A stretch of DNA of 64,000 bases from Spodoptera frugiperda. Lineage: Eukaryota > Arthropoda > Insecta > Lepidoptera > Noctuidae. Made by a program: the position numbers and the translations under genes. How positions within the stretch are numbered: position 1 is the stretch's first letter; every line of letters begins with the position of its first letter. The notes below the pieces were generated by a model. The model searched no databases, had not been told where the DNA came from, and saw only the letters and a program-made list of their open reading frames with translations. The stretch spans positions 4,411,592-4,475,591 of the forward strand of contig NC_064227.1 of NCBI RefSeq assembly GCF_023101765.2. The letters are read 5' to 3'. Shown here piece after piece: positions 12,933-23,861 of the stretch.

Positions 12933-13572
12933 TTTTATAACAGCTGATATTACCAACTTTACAAGACCACTTTCCACCAGAAAAATGGAATTGATCTTTT
13001 ACATTTGATATTTTTATTTTATTTATTTATTTTACAGTTTATGTACATTATGCAAAGGTGGACTTAATGCAAATTTGGCATTGATTTATCACATTAGTAG
13101 CGAATTTTGATTTCGCATATATGACTAATTTTGATTCATAAAAACACGTGCTAGTTATTGCGGAAATCTGTTATTTAATGTTACAAAAGAAATATTTTGA
13201 TGATAGGAAATTGCTTCCGTTGGTCGTTTTTTTAATATCCTGTTTTGAAGTGCCTTGATCTAGTTAATGATCAATTTGGATCGTTTATTAAGGTCTAATT
13301 TGACTTGTGTAGCATTTAAACTGGCTACCAATAGTATAGGAACTTTGAATTCTTTAGATATACTACCTACTTCATGATAACATGTGACCATATGACAAAT
13401 ATTGCAGAATAACACATATGTAATTATTTTGGTTAATGCGTAGTATTATATTCTTAGAAAAACATCACACATTTTGAGTCTCATCTTCTTTAGAAAAGTA
13501 ATGAATTTGTACAAGATATTTTGACAGTGTCTTTGAACCGTCATACTCTCCACAAAATTAAATCTTTGTGTT
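12933..13572. other. Non-coding AT-rich stretch
   Basis: I see nothing I can name here. Confidence 0.5.
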
Positions 13573-13684
13573 CAGACCCGAAACAACAATTTGTGGATCA
13601 CACAAAGAGTTGCTCCATGGGAATCGAACCCGCTACCCGTTGTACGACAGCCAGTTGCCCAGCCACCGCGTCAACCGTGTAGTC
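13573..13684 (-). mobile_element. tRNA-derived SINE, 5' part
   Basis: The minus strand carries the tRNA-like head (CGGTTGACGCGGTGGCTGGG, box B GGGTTCGATTCCC) and the start of the body. The 3' half is missing. Confidence 0.8.
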
Positions 13685-14259
13685 AGCAGAATTAAGAATG
13701 TAATTTATATGCACTATCTGTCACATAATTTTATCGGGTACTTATATGAAGGTGGTGAAACAGGCGCCTAGTATGCCTTCTCCACAGTAACCTAATGTCA
13801 ATGTAACAGCTTTTCTAAGCTCGTGGCTTTATACAACTTTTATAAAATGAATATGATATCTCTCAGTGTCCAGTACGGCCTCAATATTACCATACTGGTC
13901 GCCCGCGCGGTATAAATATCGGTTTGAGCTATATTTAGTTTACCGCTCTCGTCCTGTTTTCCACCTGATTTGAACCTAATACCAAGCAGGCTTTGATATT
14001 TTTCTTTTTGTTTAATATACTATATTCTTGTATTCATGTCTTTTAATGATTATTATGATTTTGTTTGCTTTGTTCTATGAGAGATAACGCATAGATGTCC
14101 ACTAAATACAAGGATTTCGTGCTTATACTTTTTGCAAAACACCTGTTTAATAATTTTAGAACTAAATGGTGAAACTGTTTGAAGGGACTACCATTTGACA
14201 GCTGCGCAGCTCCACTTCTGTGGAAACACACCCTTTTTTTCAAGGGAAAAATTATCAAA

Positions 14260-14950
14260 CTTCTCTCGCCTCGGCCAAGGCATAATTCCTACTCCTGCTA
14301 TTCGATCCAGAGCTCCGGTAAACCTCTAGGTAGTTTACAGCTCCGGATCAGGCATCAACCCTACTGGGTCCCATCTGTGGTGTTCTGATGGCTCTTGAAA
14401 CACACCCTTAGCAGCTATAGATAGTGATACTAAGACACTGAAGGGATATCAACTTAACTATCTACTATCCCTATTAGAAACTACACTGACTCATTGATAT
14501 TCGAATTCCATCATTAGTTGACCTCAACTAAATATATAAAGGTTCAATATCTACATACGTTAAATAGGACATGTTTACGATGTTCCAACAAAGAGCCACA
14601 AAGCTCAGCTTGGCATTGGTGACTCAATACTCGAATTGTTAGACATATGCATTCTGAATACTGATACTAAGCGAAGAAAATCGTCATATTGTGTGGCTAA
14701 ACGGACTGCTATGGATGTACATAACATCACGCCTGCAAGTACTTGAAAAAGTAGGTTGTATACTTATGGGTCACCGACTCTTCCTCGGTTATCTAATAAA
14801 AGAACTAAGTACTCTGTAATAAGGGTCAAGTTTATCGCCATGTGCCTGGTACAGTTGCAGGCTCTACTCAAGGATATTATATTCTATTCTCTCGCCTTGC
14901 CCAAGGCGGGAGAAGTAATTGGATGATTTTCCTACCTCAAAAAAAAAAAA
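14260..14950. repeat. Two fragments of the 'TCAGTAAGAGTCTGAC' family
   Basis: A minus fragment at 14260-14350 (CTCGCCTCGGCCAAGG ... CAGCTCCGGATCAGG) and a plus fragment at 14880-14950 (CTTGCCCAAGGCGGGAGAAG ... CCTCAAAAAAAAAAA). The frames of about 70 codons here belong to the repeats. Confidence 0.65.
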
Positions 14951-16820
14951 AAAAGGCTCTACTTAGTGAGAATTTTGTGAAAATCTTACTTTACTTTTAC
15001 TTAATTTGGGTGCAATTTCCACTTAGAGCAAGATATTTTTGGGACGCCCTCTATTAAATGAATCTCGTAACGTAACTGACAGAACGTCATATTTGAATTT
15101 GTACCTTACCTACCCCTTTAAATAATCAAAGGTTGATTTTGGATTATTGTTGGGAATTTGCGAATTGAAATTTAATTGGAGTGTTTTGTTGCGGGTCGTG
15201 TGTGTTTTTGTGTTGCATCTCTGCTGCGTGACCATTTAATTGTGGGCGGGAGGATGGTGCTGCACACCGCATGCTGTAATCTACAAGCGGAATGAAAACT
15301 AAAAATGTATTGTATTGTTAGTGAATTGAAATCCCGCTATAATACTTTATGCGATATGAGAATAGCACCAGAAACCAACAAGATAATGAGTAAACAGTAC
15401 TTCTACAATAGTACGTGGAGTAAGGAAACCTTATCGGGTATTGCCATAATCTCTACAACCACTGACGTACGTACATTCCTGCGTTAGGGCATTACATCAC
15501 GGCTTTAATCTGAAAGAAGAAAAGGCTAGCATACACAAATATTGAATGATTTTTTGTGAATGGCTTGCTAGCGCCATCTTGTAAATGTTTCCAAAAGTTT
15601 TCATTGAATAAAAGCTTTTTCGAATTCTATGTGAAAGAATCTGATCTCTAAATTAGTCGAGAATATACCTACAATGGTTACCAATTTGATCACAATTTCC
15701 AAATAGACTAACAAAAACAATACCTTTCCTACAGTTAGGTAAAAATTTGAATGCAACAAATATGTAGTTATTTCGAAATTTCTTAAAATGTTTAGGGTAT
15801 TTTACCAAATCATCATCAGCACATCATGTTCTCATCTAAAACCTTCCATAAATCGGCTAATAACCTTATTTGAATCTTTATATTAAATTACCATCCTTGC
15901 TAGCAGTGTGAAGCCAACAAAAATGGCCGACATAATTATTGTAATAGACCACAATTTTATTTTTTTCCTCCTTCATAGTTAATCATCTGTTTGGCCATAA
16001 TAACTTGGCCTGAGGTTGTTTTTTTTGACATGAATCATAGCTACGGCATTCATAGCTTAAAATACGCAACGCTTTGTAAAAAATGTCTGTTTATTAAAAG
16101 AAAAAACATGTTTTGTGTTGTTACTATAACTCTGGTGCTCTTTAAGATTATAAAGCAAAACAAATTGTGTTAATGAGGAAGTGATTAGCGTCTTTAGTTG
16201 TGGATTTTGTTTGTGACCATTATGAACATCACAGATAAATTAAAAGTGCTTGTGTTTGCTCATTTTAACTAGGTGGTATCTAAAGTTTGAATACAGGCCA
16301 GATTAAGGATTTCTCTTGTTTTAAATTTAATAAAGTTGCTTTGACACACACATCAACAGCCTATAAGTAGTCTCCGCTGACCAAAAGCCTCTTCTCACAC
16401 GGCAAAGGTTTACTTTAAAAACTTTACTTTGACGCCAGTAACCAACTGAACAAGGAGTTAAGTCACTAGTTTTCGCGCCAATTTTCCTGTCAAAAAACTA
16501 AACGTCAATAAATTACAAATGGCGGCAATTAGCTCCACAATATCACGTCTCGAGACATCGGGATACATTTTTAATATAAAATGGCTTCCAAATAACATGT
16601 AATAGTGTATGTGTATAGTCAGCTTATCATGTGAACAGGGAGGTGACTCTCCCTCCATTGACTTTTCAATTAGAGCGTGATAGATAACCTCACCTGTGCC
16701 GTGATTACGTAATGTCATACTCGTTTTCTGTGGGTCAATGCGACATACATAAATCTCATTTGTTTATTGATCTACGCAAAATTCCTTAAACGGGAAAATA
16801 CAAAATGATAAGAGAAGGTA
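14951..16820. other. Non-coding stretch
   Basis: AT-rich, no gene supported. A CTCF-like word AGCGCCATCTTGTA is at 15570. Confidence 0.5.
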
Positions 16821-16823
16821 GAA

Positions 16824-17028
16824 TGACTGCACGGTTGGCGCGGTGGCTGGGCAACTGACTGCCGTGCAACGGGTAGCGGGTTCGATTCCCGCACGGAGCA
16901 AGTCTTTGTGTGATCCACTAATTGTTGTTTCGGGTCTGGGTGTCATGTGCATGTGATCTTGTATGTTTGTAAACGCACCCACGACACAGAAGAAAATCCT
17001 AGTGTGGGGCAACGTTTAAAAAAAAAGA
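16824..17028 (+). mobile_element. tRNA-derived SINE, full-length
   Basis: A complete copy: GACTGCACGGTTGGCGCGG, box B GGGTTCGATTCCCGCACGG, body TGTTGTTTCGGGTCTGGGTG, CTTGTATGTTTGTAAACGCA, tail CCTAGTGTGGGGCAACGTTT plus an A run. This is the best reference copy in the window. The tRNA-like head is part of the SINE, not a tRNA gene. Confidence 0.88.
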
Positions 17029-17342
17029 ATAGGTCAGAAATAAACCTATGCAATATGCATAGATACTATATTGTGTTTAAGTACTATAGCAAAACAGCTA
17101 CGTGCCTGAAGTTCGGAATTTGTACCTTTGTGGTGACAATAGGCTTGTCCGCAGTTAACACCTATTGCCTATTACAATAGGCACTAGCATAAATGACAAA
17201 GAGTTTAACTAACTGTCATTACGATAAAGCCATTTAGAAACTTCAATTCCCAGGTCGTATGGGATTTGTTCGTCAAACTCAAGAAGTTGTGTTTTAGGAT
17301 AATCGTCTCTCGTTGCCCTGGAGACAATGTCTCCTGTGAAGT

Positions 17343-17470
17343 TAAAGTCAAATTCAAATCAAAACCATAAATAGGTACTTTGAAATGTCAACAAATAAAG
17401 AAATAATTAATGGTCTGTCAGTCGTTCCGTCAGTGAAGCTAGGTGCTTGTTCCAAAGTGTAGCTTAGAAT
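17343..17470 (+). mobile_element. 'TTTATTCCAAT...GAAACTCC'-family repeat, truncated
   Basis: It shares CCATAAATAGGTACTTTGAA, GTCAACAAATAAAGAAATAA and AGTGAAGCTAGGTGCTTG with the copy at 12005, and loses its end after AGTGTAGCTTAGAATGGA. Confidence 0.7.
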
Positions 17471-19749
17471 GGAAGTTACGTCAATGAATCAAACTGCCCT
17501 AAAGAAATCTTACTGTTGTGGAACCAGTCACACATTAAACAAACACAAAGGACATCTGCTAGCTAGGATAAAATGTTCAGCATCTATAAGAAGTATGCAA
17601 TATTCTTTCCGCAAATAATTCTTAACAAACTATTTACGAGCGTTCACGCCCTCTGGCGCTAATCAAGTGCAACTCTGAACCATAAACAATCACGCTTGGC
17701 CAAACGGCTGGAAGGTCGCCAGAAGATGAACTCATCGTTATTCGTGGGCGCCAAAATAATTGCGTATCATTCAAATACAATTATTTATTCATTCATCCGC
17801 CGTTTTTTAATAATAGTTACATTTTTTCTAATATAATCTTCTGTTTTTGACGCATTGTTTGAATTAAAATAACCATTTACTGATATTAAATAAAATTCCA
17901 AACAATTTATTTTCTATATCGTTGATTTAAAACAAATTCTTCACGTTCCAATACATTTCTCATGCTTTAGTTCTGGGTTCCGCTAACAGATGGCGTTACG
18001 AGTATGTTAGAAGCGTAACTTGTAGATTGACGTCATTCAGTACAACAACTTCTAATTTAATTTGTTGCTTATCTTCCAGTTGAGATAAGGTCTTTGTAAC
18101 ATGAAACATAACATTTTTATTAATTTCCATATCCTGTGTAGGTAGATCAAAGCACGCTGCAAATTACCGTGTTTGATCGCTTTATGGGTAATGTAAGTTG
18201 TCGAGATATATTTTTAACCTTAGCCTTTGATATAACCTTGAACTTTAGTTTACAAAAGGTGCATTCCTAGCAGTTCACTTTACTTTTTCTTTAACTTCTC
18301 AAACTTAAAAATTATCTAATCAGAGTGGGACTTGTAAAAGACTTTTTCAGCCCCTTCTTGAACCCTAGGTGCATTCTGAACTGTAAAACTATTTCCCATT
18401 AAAATATTTCAATATGAATAAGAAAGAAAATAGCATAACATATATCTGTCATAATGCAACCTTTGCTATGTATAGCCGTCCTTTCATGTACGACCCATTT
18501 ACATACTAATTGATTATCATAAGTACTTACCTATAAAATATTAATAGTTTTCCTTCTGTTAGTGTATATGCATTATAAGTGTTATTCACATTGTCCTTTG
18601 CAGATACGTATGTACCTGATACGTACCTATGTAGGTACTAAGATATTTCCATGTCATAATGAAGATATTACAAGCAGTTTAAGTTTCTATTAAATAGTTC
18701 TTTATAAAATTGGGACAAAATCTGTTTTCGTGTAACATACACAAAAATATTTCCGAATATTCAGTCTGTTGGTGTAGCGCGCCATCTAGGGTAAACTTTG
18801 GTCACTAACAGAATTTATATTTGGGGGTTATAACAATATGTACAATACAATCGTTTTATTGTAAATGGATTCATAAATAAAATGTATAACGTCTAATTCC
18901 TATTTAATTTAGCAATTTCTCGTTTATACATTGTTATAATGTGGACAATATAGTACTGTCCTCAAATAACAGATGGCGCTACTGGCGCGTCAGCTGAGAT
19001 TAGAATTCTATATATTTTGGTGTTTTTTCTTGTAATTGGTACATTACATTACATACATCATTATGTATGTCAACAAAAATCTAGATACTATTTAAATAAA
19101 CTTTTAAATATCTGAAAATTAATTTCATCTAATTTAGCGTAGGATAAACATCATAAGAATATTTTTTATACATACGTAAACGGAACGTCTATTACTACAC
19201 ATAACATAAACATTAAAACAACATTAAAATATATTACTACTCCTATCATAAATTACTCAGTTTTGCAATAATTCCCAAGCCTACAGACGATTATAATTAT
19301 ATTATTTACTTTAGAAATTATTTTTAACATCGCTAACCTACATGTGCTGCCCTCTAGTGGAGTATGAGAGTACTAGTTTTACTACGGTTTCGGTGCAAAC
19401 GTAACCATGAGTCATAGTGTTAAGATTACAACGCATATGTTTTATAGAACAGCTGTACAAAAATATATTTTATTGTGTGAAGGTTAAAGTATACAATTTA
19501 ATGGCAATGTGTAATAGAGCAATGTAAATAATAATATATTTTTCTTTTTCTTTTTATTTTTTCTGAGAATGGAGCAATACTTTAGTATTATTACAATTTT
19601 GATGACATAAGCGACATCTACCTTTTGATACCCTTAGGTAACTCACCACCATTTTTCAAATAAGAATTACTTCTTTTTAAACATTATTATTTTAATTACC
19701 TAGTTACCTACACTTTTCTGTAGAAACGTGCAAATTCCTTTCATGTTTT
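17471..19749. promoter_or_regulatory. Non-coding stretch with a cluster of CTCF-like words
   Basis: No gene. CTCF-like words lie at 17646, 17985, 18777, 18968 and 19346, with a weaker one near 19611. One CRE (TGACGTCA) is at 18028-18035. Binding is inferred from the motifs only. Confidence 0.35.
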
Positions 19750-19895
19750 GATCACCTAATGGTAAGCAATCGCTGTCGCCCATTGACACCCGAAACACCA
19801 AAGGCGTTCGTTACAAGTGCGTTGCCTACCTTTTAGAAAAAGGGTTGTTGAGGAATCGATTGGGAAGATTGGTAGGAAGAGTAATAGAGCCTGTA
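19750..19895 (+). mobile_element. Interspersed repeat, 'GATGGTAAGCAATCGC' family
   Basis: It begins ATCACCTAATGGTAAGCAAT, then CACCCGAAACACCAAAGGCG, ACAAGTGCGTTGCC and TTGGGAAGATTGGTAGG. Other copies: 21190, 28545, 30445 and 33530 (plus), 48440 and 49120 (minus). It is very common in noctuids. Confidence 0.75.
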
Positions 19896-20499
19896 TGTTT
19901 TAAGATGCAACTTACAATAATCAGGACGTCCCATTTTCACAGACCTCGTAAAAACAACACCACAAAAACACTGATCAACAATCATCATCAATGTTAAAAC
20001 TATCATACCAACTATTTATATACAGTGACGTACGTAGTACAAAATAATCAAACATGACGTCACCAAGCAAATACTTACTTTGTAAACCTTTTAATAATTA
20101 TGTTTTCTTTAGAGCCCGTGCTGACGTGTGACTCATATACATAGTGAGCTGAAGGTTATTCCAATATGTGTTACATGTTTGTACTTCGACAATATATTTG
20201 ATATTGAAGACCTTATGAACGTGTATTTAAGATTTTTAATGACACTTTTAAAGTTTTAAACAGTTTTATTTAGCTTGCCTCGTTTGTTTTTTTGGGTCTA
20301 GTAATTGAAAGGTGCTTACGACAGATCGATCCGATATTTGGTACACACTCTTAGTATTAATGACCATACACGTTATAACCGTTTAACATAAACAATATTT
20401 ATTGTGTATTACTTTGTAAAGATTTAGGGAAAAACAATTAATTAAAGTCTACCGATTGTAACCGTTGATGACCGACTCTACCCTAAACTCATACTCCAA

Positions 20500-20730
20500 C
20501 AGCCGTACTCAGAGTCATTTAATAATTATTTAACCCAGTCCTTAGCAAAATCTTTACCAAACCATAAGATAAAGATAAATTTATTTCTAAATACATACAC
20601 ACTATACACTGAGATCTTACATTTAACATAGAATCACACATACTACCATTTCTGGTTTAGAAATATTAAATAAGTAGTACCTAAGTAGTTTAAGTAATCA
20701 TTAAACGACTTTGGACACGGCAGTAAGCAA
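20500..20730. mobile_element. MITE, 'ACTCAGAGTCATTTAAT' family
   Basis: Left end CCGTACTCAGAGTCATTTAA, with CAGTCCTTAG; right end TAAGTAATCATTAAACGACT then CACGGCAG. It is larger than the 6405 copy because of interior sequence. Confidence 0.65.
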
Positions 20731-21189
20731 TTATACTAACACGATAGTCAAATAACACAAACCAAATTTAATTTCCCTACATAACAAGCGAGCGTCCTTG
20801 CCATAAAATATAAACACAATAAAAGTAAATACACTGACACAAGTAAGTGTGATGATACATAAGTGACGTCATCGGTCCCACTGGCACGCATCACTGTGTG
20901 CGAAGTACAGTCGACAAAACTTTTTGGTGTGTGAGTAAATAAATACAAGTGCATTGGTTAAGCAATATTGATTTTAAATTGTGTATAGGATTTTTTGTAT
21001 AGAGGATACTTAAGGAAAATAAGAATATGTTTTGTACGCAACGTTTTTGCGTCATTTTTTTTTTTTTTTTGGTGTCACACATTTTTTAAGTGGAAAAGTT
21101 TTCAATCTCGGTGGCTATTATGCACCGTTGTCAATTTAAAAACAGTAACATTTGTTCTAATCTTTGTTATAGTCTTAAAACGAGCGGAC

Positions 21190-21345
21190 TAATCACCCGA
21201 TGGTAAGCAATCGCTGCCGTGCACAATTGAAACACCAGAGGCGGTACAAATGCGTTACCGGCCTTTTGGGGTTTAAAGAATTTTGGGTTGTTAGGGAATC
21301 GGGGATTGGGAAGATTGGAAGGGGGTAATTGGGCCTCCTCCTTAT
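21190..21345 (+). mobile_element. 'GATGGTAAGCAATCGC'-family repeat
   Basis: It contains CACCCGATGGTAAGCAATCG, GAAACACCAGAGGCGG, GCGTTACCGGCCTTTTGGGG and GGGATTGGGAAGATTGGAAG. The minus frame over it (21167-21376) is repeat-derived. Confidence 0.78.
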
Positions 21346-23394
21346 GAAGGCATGTCAGATTTAGAAGACAAAACATGAATCTACGAGAAATTATCTGTAT
21401 GTATTTGTAGTTAAAAGTTTTAAAAAGTATTGCACTTTAACTTGTCTACCTATAAAAGTAGTCGACTGTACATACTGTTATATACCTATTACCTATGTAA
21501 CCATGACATTGAGCGCGGAAGCCGACTACATAACAGACTTAAAGTGACCGTGACAAATATGCTTTTAAACGTGCGCCTACGCAGCGCTGTCCTGCGCATA
21601 TGTCGAGAGAGTGGGATTTGCATAGCGCATGATGTATGGCTGGACTCTCTGTGTAAAGGCGGTTTCACATTGAGGAATTTATAGCGTTTTCTTCTGAGTA
21701 AGCACTTTTTAGCGATTTTCACTAAAGTGAGAAATTAAAATAATGAACTTTTCCTTTTCTGTTTTATTCTTTGAATTTTCTGGACTTGTTGCTATATTTT
21801 TTTTAATTAGATTTTCTCGTAGTTAAATACTTACTATTTTACGATACATAGACTAATGCCCGTTTTCACCAACCTCTCTTAAATTTTAAGGAACTCCTAA
21901 ACTATCATAAGAGACACATAACCAACACTTATTTAAGAGATAATTTAGGAGTGATTGGTAACTTACACTGTAAACAGTTTTGAAGATTAATAAAATAAAT
22001 ATGGAAAACCATTAGTGACTTGTGTTTTATATATATTATTATCAAAGAAAAATCATGAAATTAACTGTACTGTATACACTGTAGAATACATAAAATCAAT
22101 TCATTTATTATTTACAATTGCAAACAAAACAGGTAACACGGAAAAAATCGCACGACAAAATGCCAGTCAGAAAGAACTTTCTTCCAAGAGATGCGCACGC
22201 GACTTCCCCTGCATGTAACATTAGCATAACACAATCGCAAATGCTAATAAACTATACTCTTAATGTCAATCGCTAATTTCCCTGCGATTTTACGACTAGT
22301 CGTATATTTGTGTCGCGTCTTAGTTTCTGATCGATGACGCTTAGTGAGATGTTATAAGTTCGTTAGTACATAGATCGATTATATTTCCTGAAAAACATAT
22401 TATGCCTGTTTAGGGTGCTTTTGGCTTCCACTAATCATATTTATTGGTACGCCATGCTGAGTAACTTTTAAATAAAGAGGTGATTTAAGAGTGCTGATGG
22501 AAACGTCCATTAGTATGTATCTTACGAGTATATACCCATCTTGTATTTTTGTTTGTTAACGCGTTAACAAACAGAACTACTGATCCGAATTGAAAAATTT
22601 GTGTGAAAAAATGGAATGAAAAAATATGTGTTGGATAGACCAGTCATAGGTTATAAAACATCACGTTAAGATCAAAAGGAACCAAGCAGAGCGGGTGAAA
22701 GCGTGAAAGTATTGTAAAGATAAATGCATAAAGACATACGTCGTGTATTGTTTTGCTATGGTAGATTACTATACCTACACTGTTTCTTTTGTGTCTATTG
22801 TAACAAAATATCGTACACGTCCAAACTTGAAAAATGACCGAACAAATTATTATTGTTGTTGTTTCATACAAAATCACGAGGCGACGTGTTCACCTCGCAC
22901 TAAAGTCATGACTTCATGAGTTTGATGAACCTCCGTCTAGGAGGTTAGGTGCGAAAGAAAATGAAAAACGTAACCAAATTATTCTTGTCGACTACATTTA
23001 TGTTCTGACCTAATGGCGCTTGGTCACGAAACTTGACCTTCCTAGTTTCAATACATAACTACAAAAGATGCTATCGCCCTTGATACAAAAACATTGGCCC
23101 ACTATAATTATGTACCTGCCACGGAAAACTATCGATTGCCCAACGTTCCGGATATAGAATCTTTTGAACAGTTACATAAAAAACTGATTAACTGCTATTT
23201 TAGGCACATTCCTATACACTGACCACGGACGCCCTTTGTACAGAACTCAAGTACTTACAGAAACAAAATAAAAATAAAACGAGTCTATCATCAAACTAAA
23301 TTTAAATTTTATGTGAGTCGTAACTGTTAGTATAATTTCACGCTGCAGACACATATACGAAATATTAATTAAGTGAAATTAACATTACGTTTAG
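21346..23394. other. Non-coding stretch upstream of the internal promoter
   Basis: A CpG-bearing patch at 21550-21680 (CTACGCAGCGCTGTCCTGCG) may be an old MITE. 21861-21960 has partly self-complementary sequence (TCTCTTAAATTT against TAAGAGATAATTTAG). 22555-22712 is a diverged GAAACCGCGCGG-type repeat. No gene. Confidence 0.45.
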
Positions 23395-23710
23395 GAAGTG
23401 GCCACACACGGAATATTAATCCACGAATTGGCCTTGATTCCCAATCGGGATGGTCGATTTGGCGGGCGTGAGCTCACGCGCCGCACCTCGCGCGAGCTCC
23501 GTGCTGGTACTGCGCTACTGCTGCGCGCCGCGACTGGTGTTCATTATAGAGGCTCATTGTCCGCTGCCAGTGTTTCCTTGCCCGCACGCGTATGCAGTTA
23601 GCGTTGCTAGTCCCGCACTAGTTTCTGAACGCGCATCTGTGTAACGCGCGCCCTCGCCTGATTAAAAAAAAATACTCGGAAAGCGCGCGCTTTCCACGCT
23701 CGTGACAAAA
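23395..23710 (+). promoter_or_regulatory. GC-rich promoter and 5'UTR of the short ankyrin isoform
   Basis: About 300 bases of CpG-rich sequence with many GCGC, GCGCGC and CGCG words stand out from the AT-rich surroundings just before the exon 1 ATG. I see no clear TATA box. Arthropod initiator-like CAGT words occur (for example near 23595). Two overlapping open frames at 23398-23644 look like by-products of GC richness in an untranslated leader. Confidence 0.55.
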
Positions 23711-23861
23711 ATGGGTGTCGTGAAACAGCAAAAGAATAAAACGAAAAAAGAGGATCTGAAGAAAAACTTGGCTAATGGGAAGCCAAACGATGTTAATAAA
23801 AAAGTGAAAAAGAAAAAGTTTGTGTCGTGTTTACAGTGCATCAAGCCCGGGAAAGAGGATG
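23711..23861 (+). CDS. Ank2: Ankyrin exon 1: internal alternative first coding exon
   Basis: The ATG at 23711 has a good context (ACAAAAATGG) and an in-frame TAA at 23642, so the frame opens here. It encodes 50 codons plus one base, ending GAG GAT G before a GT donor at 23862, and joins exon 2 in phase 1. The peptide begins MGVVKQQKN, is rich in lysine and asparagine, and ends with a CLQC cysteine pair followed by IKPGKEDG. The cysteines could be lipid-modified or bind a partner, but that is speculation. I know no family for this peptide. Because it joins directly to the pre-ZU5 linker, the transcript lacks all ankyrin repeats. The 17.5-kb intron that follows, the GC-rich 5' leader and the matching phase support a real alternative promoter. 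An RNA read is needed for proof. Confidence 0.75.

Noticed and set aside
16829..16900. tRNA-like box A and box B sequences here and in the other SINE copies
   Set aside because: They are the heads of SINEs with shared bodies and tails; no separate cloverleaf tRNA gene is supported.
1..23394. Ankyrin-repeat exons of the long isoform
   Set aside because: I looked for TPLHLAA-type repeats in the open frames and found none; such exons probably lie left of the window.
23398..23644. Two overlapping arginine/alanine-rich frames before exon 1
   Set aside because: By-products of the GC-rich leader; neither has a splice site in a phase that fits the ankyrin frame.
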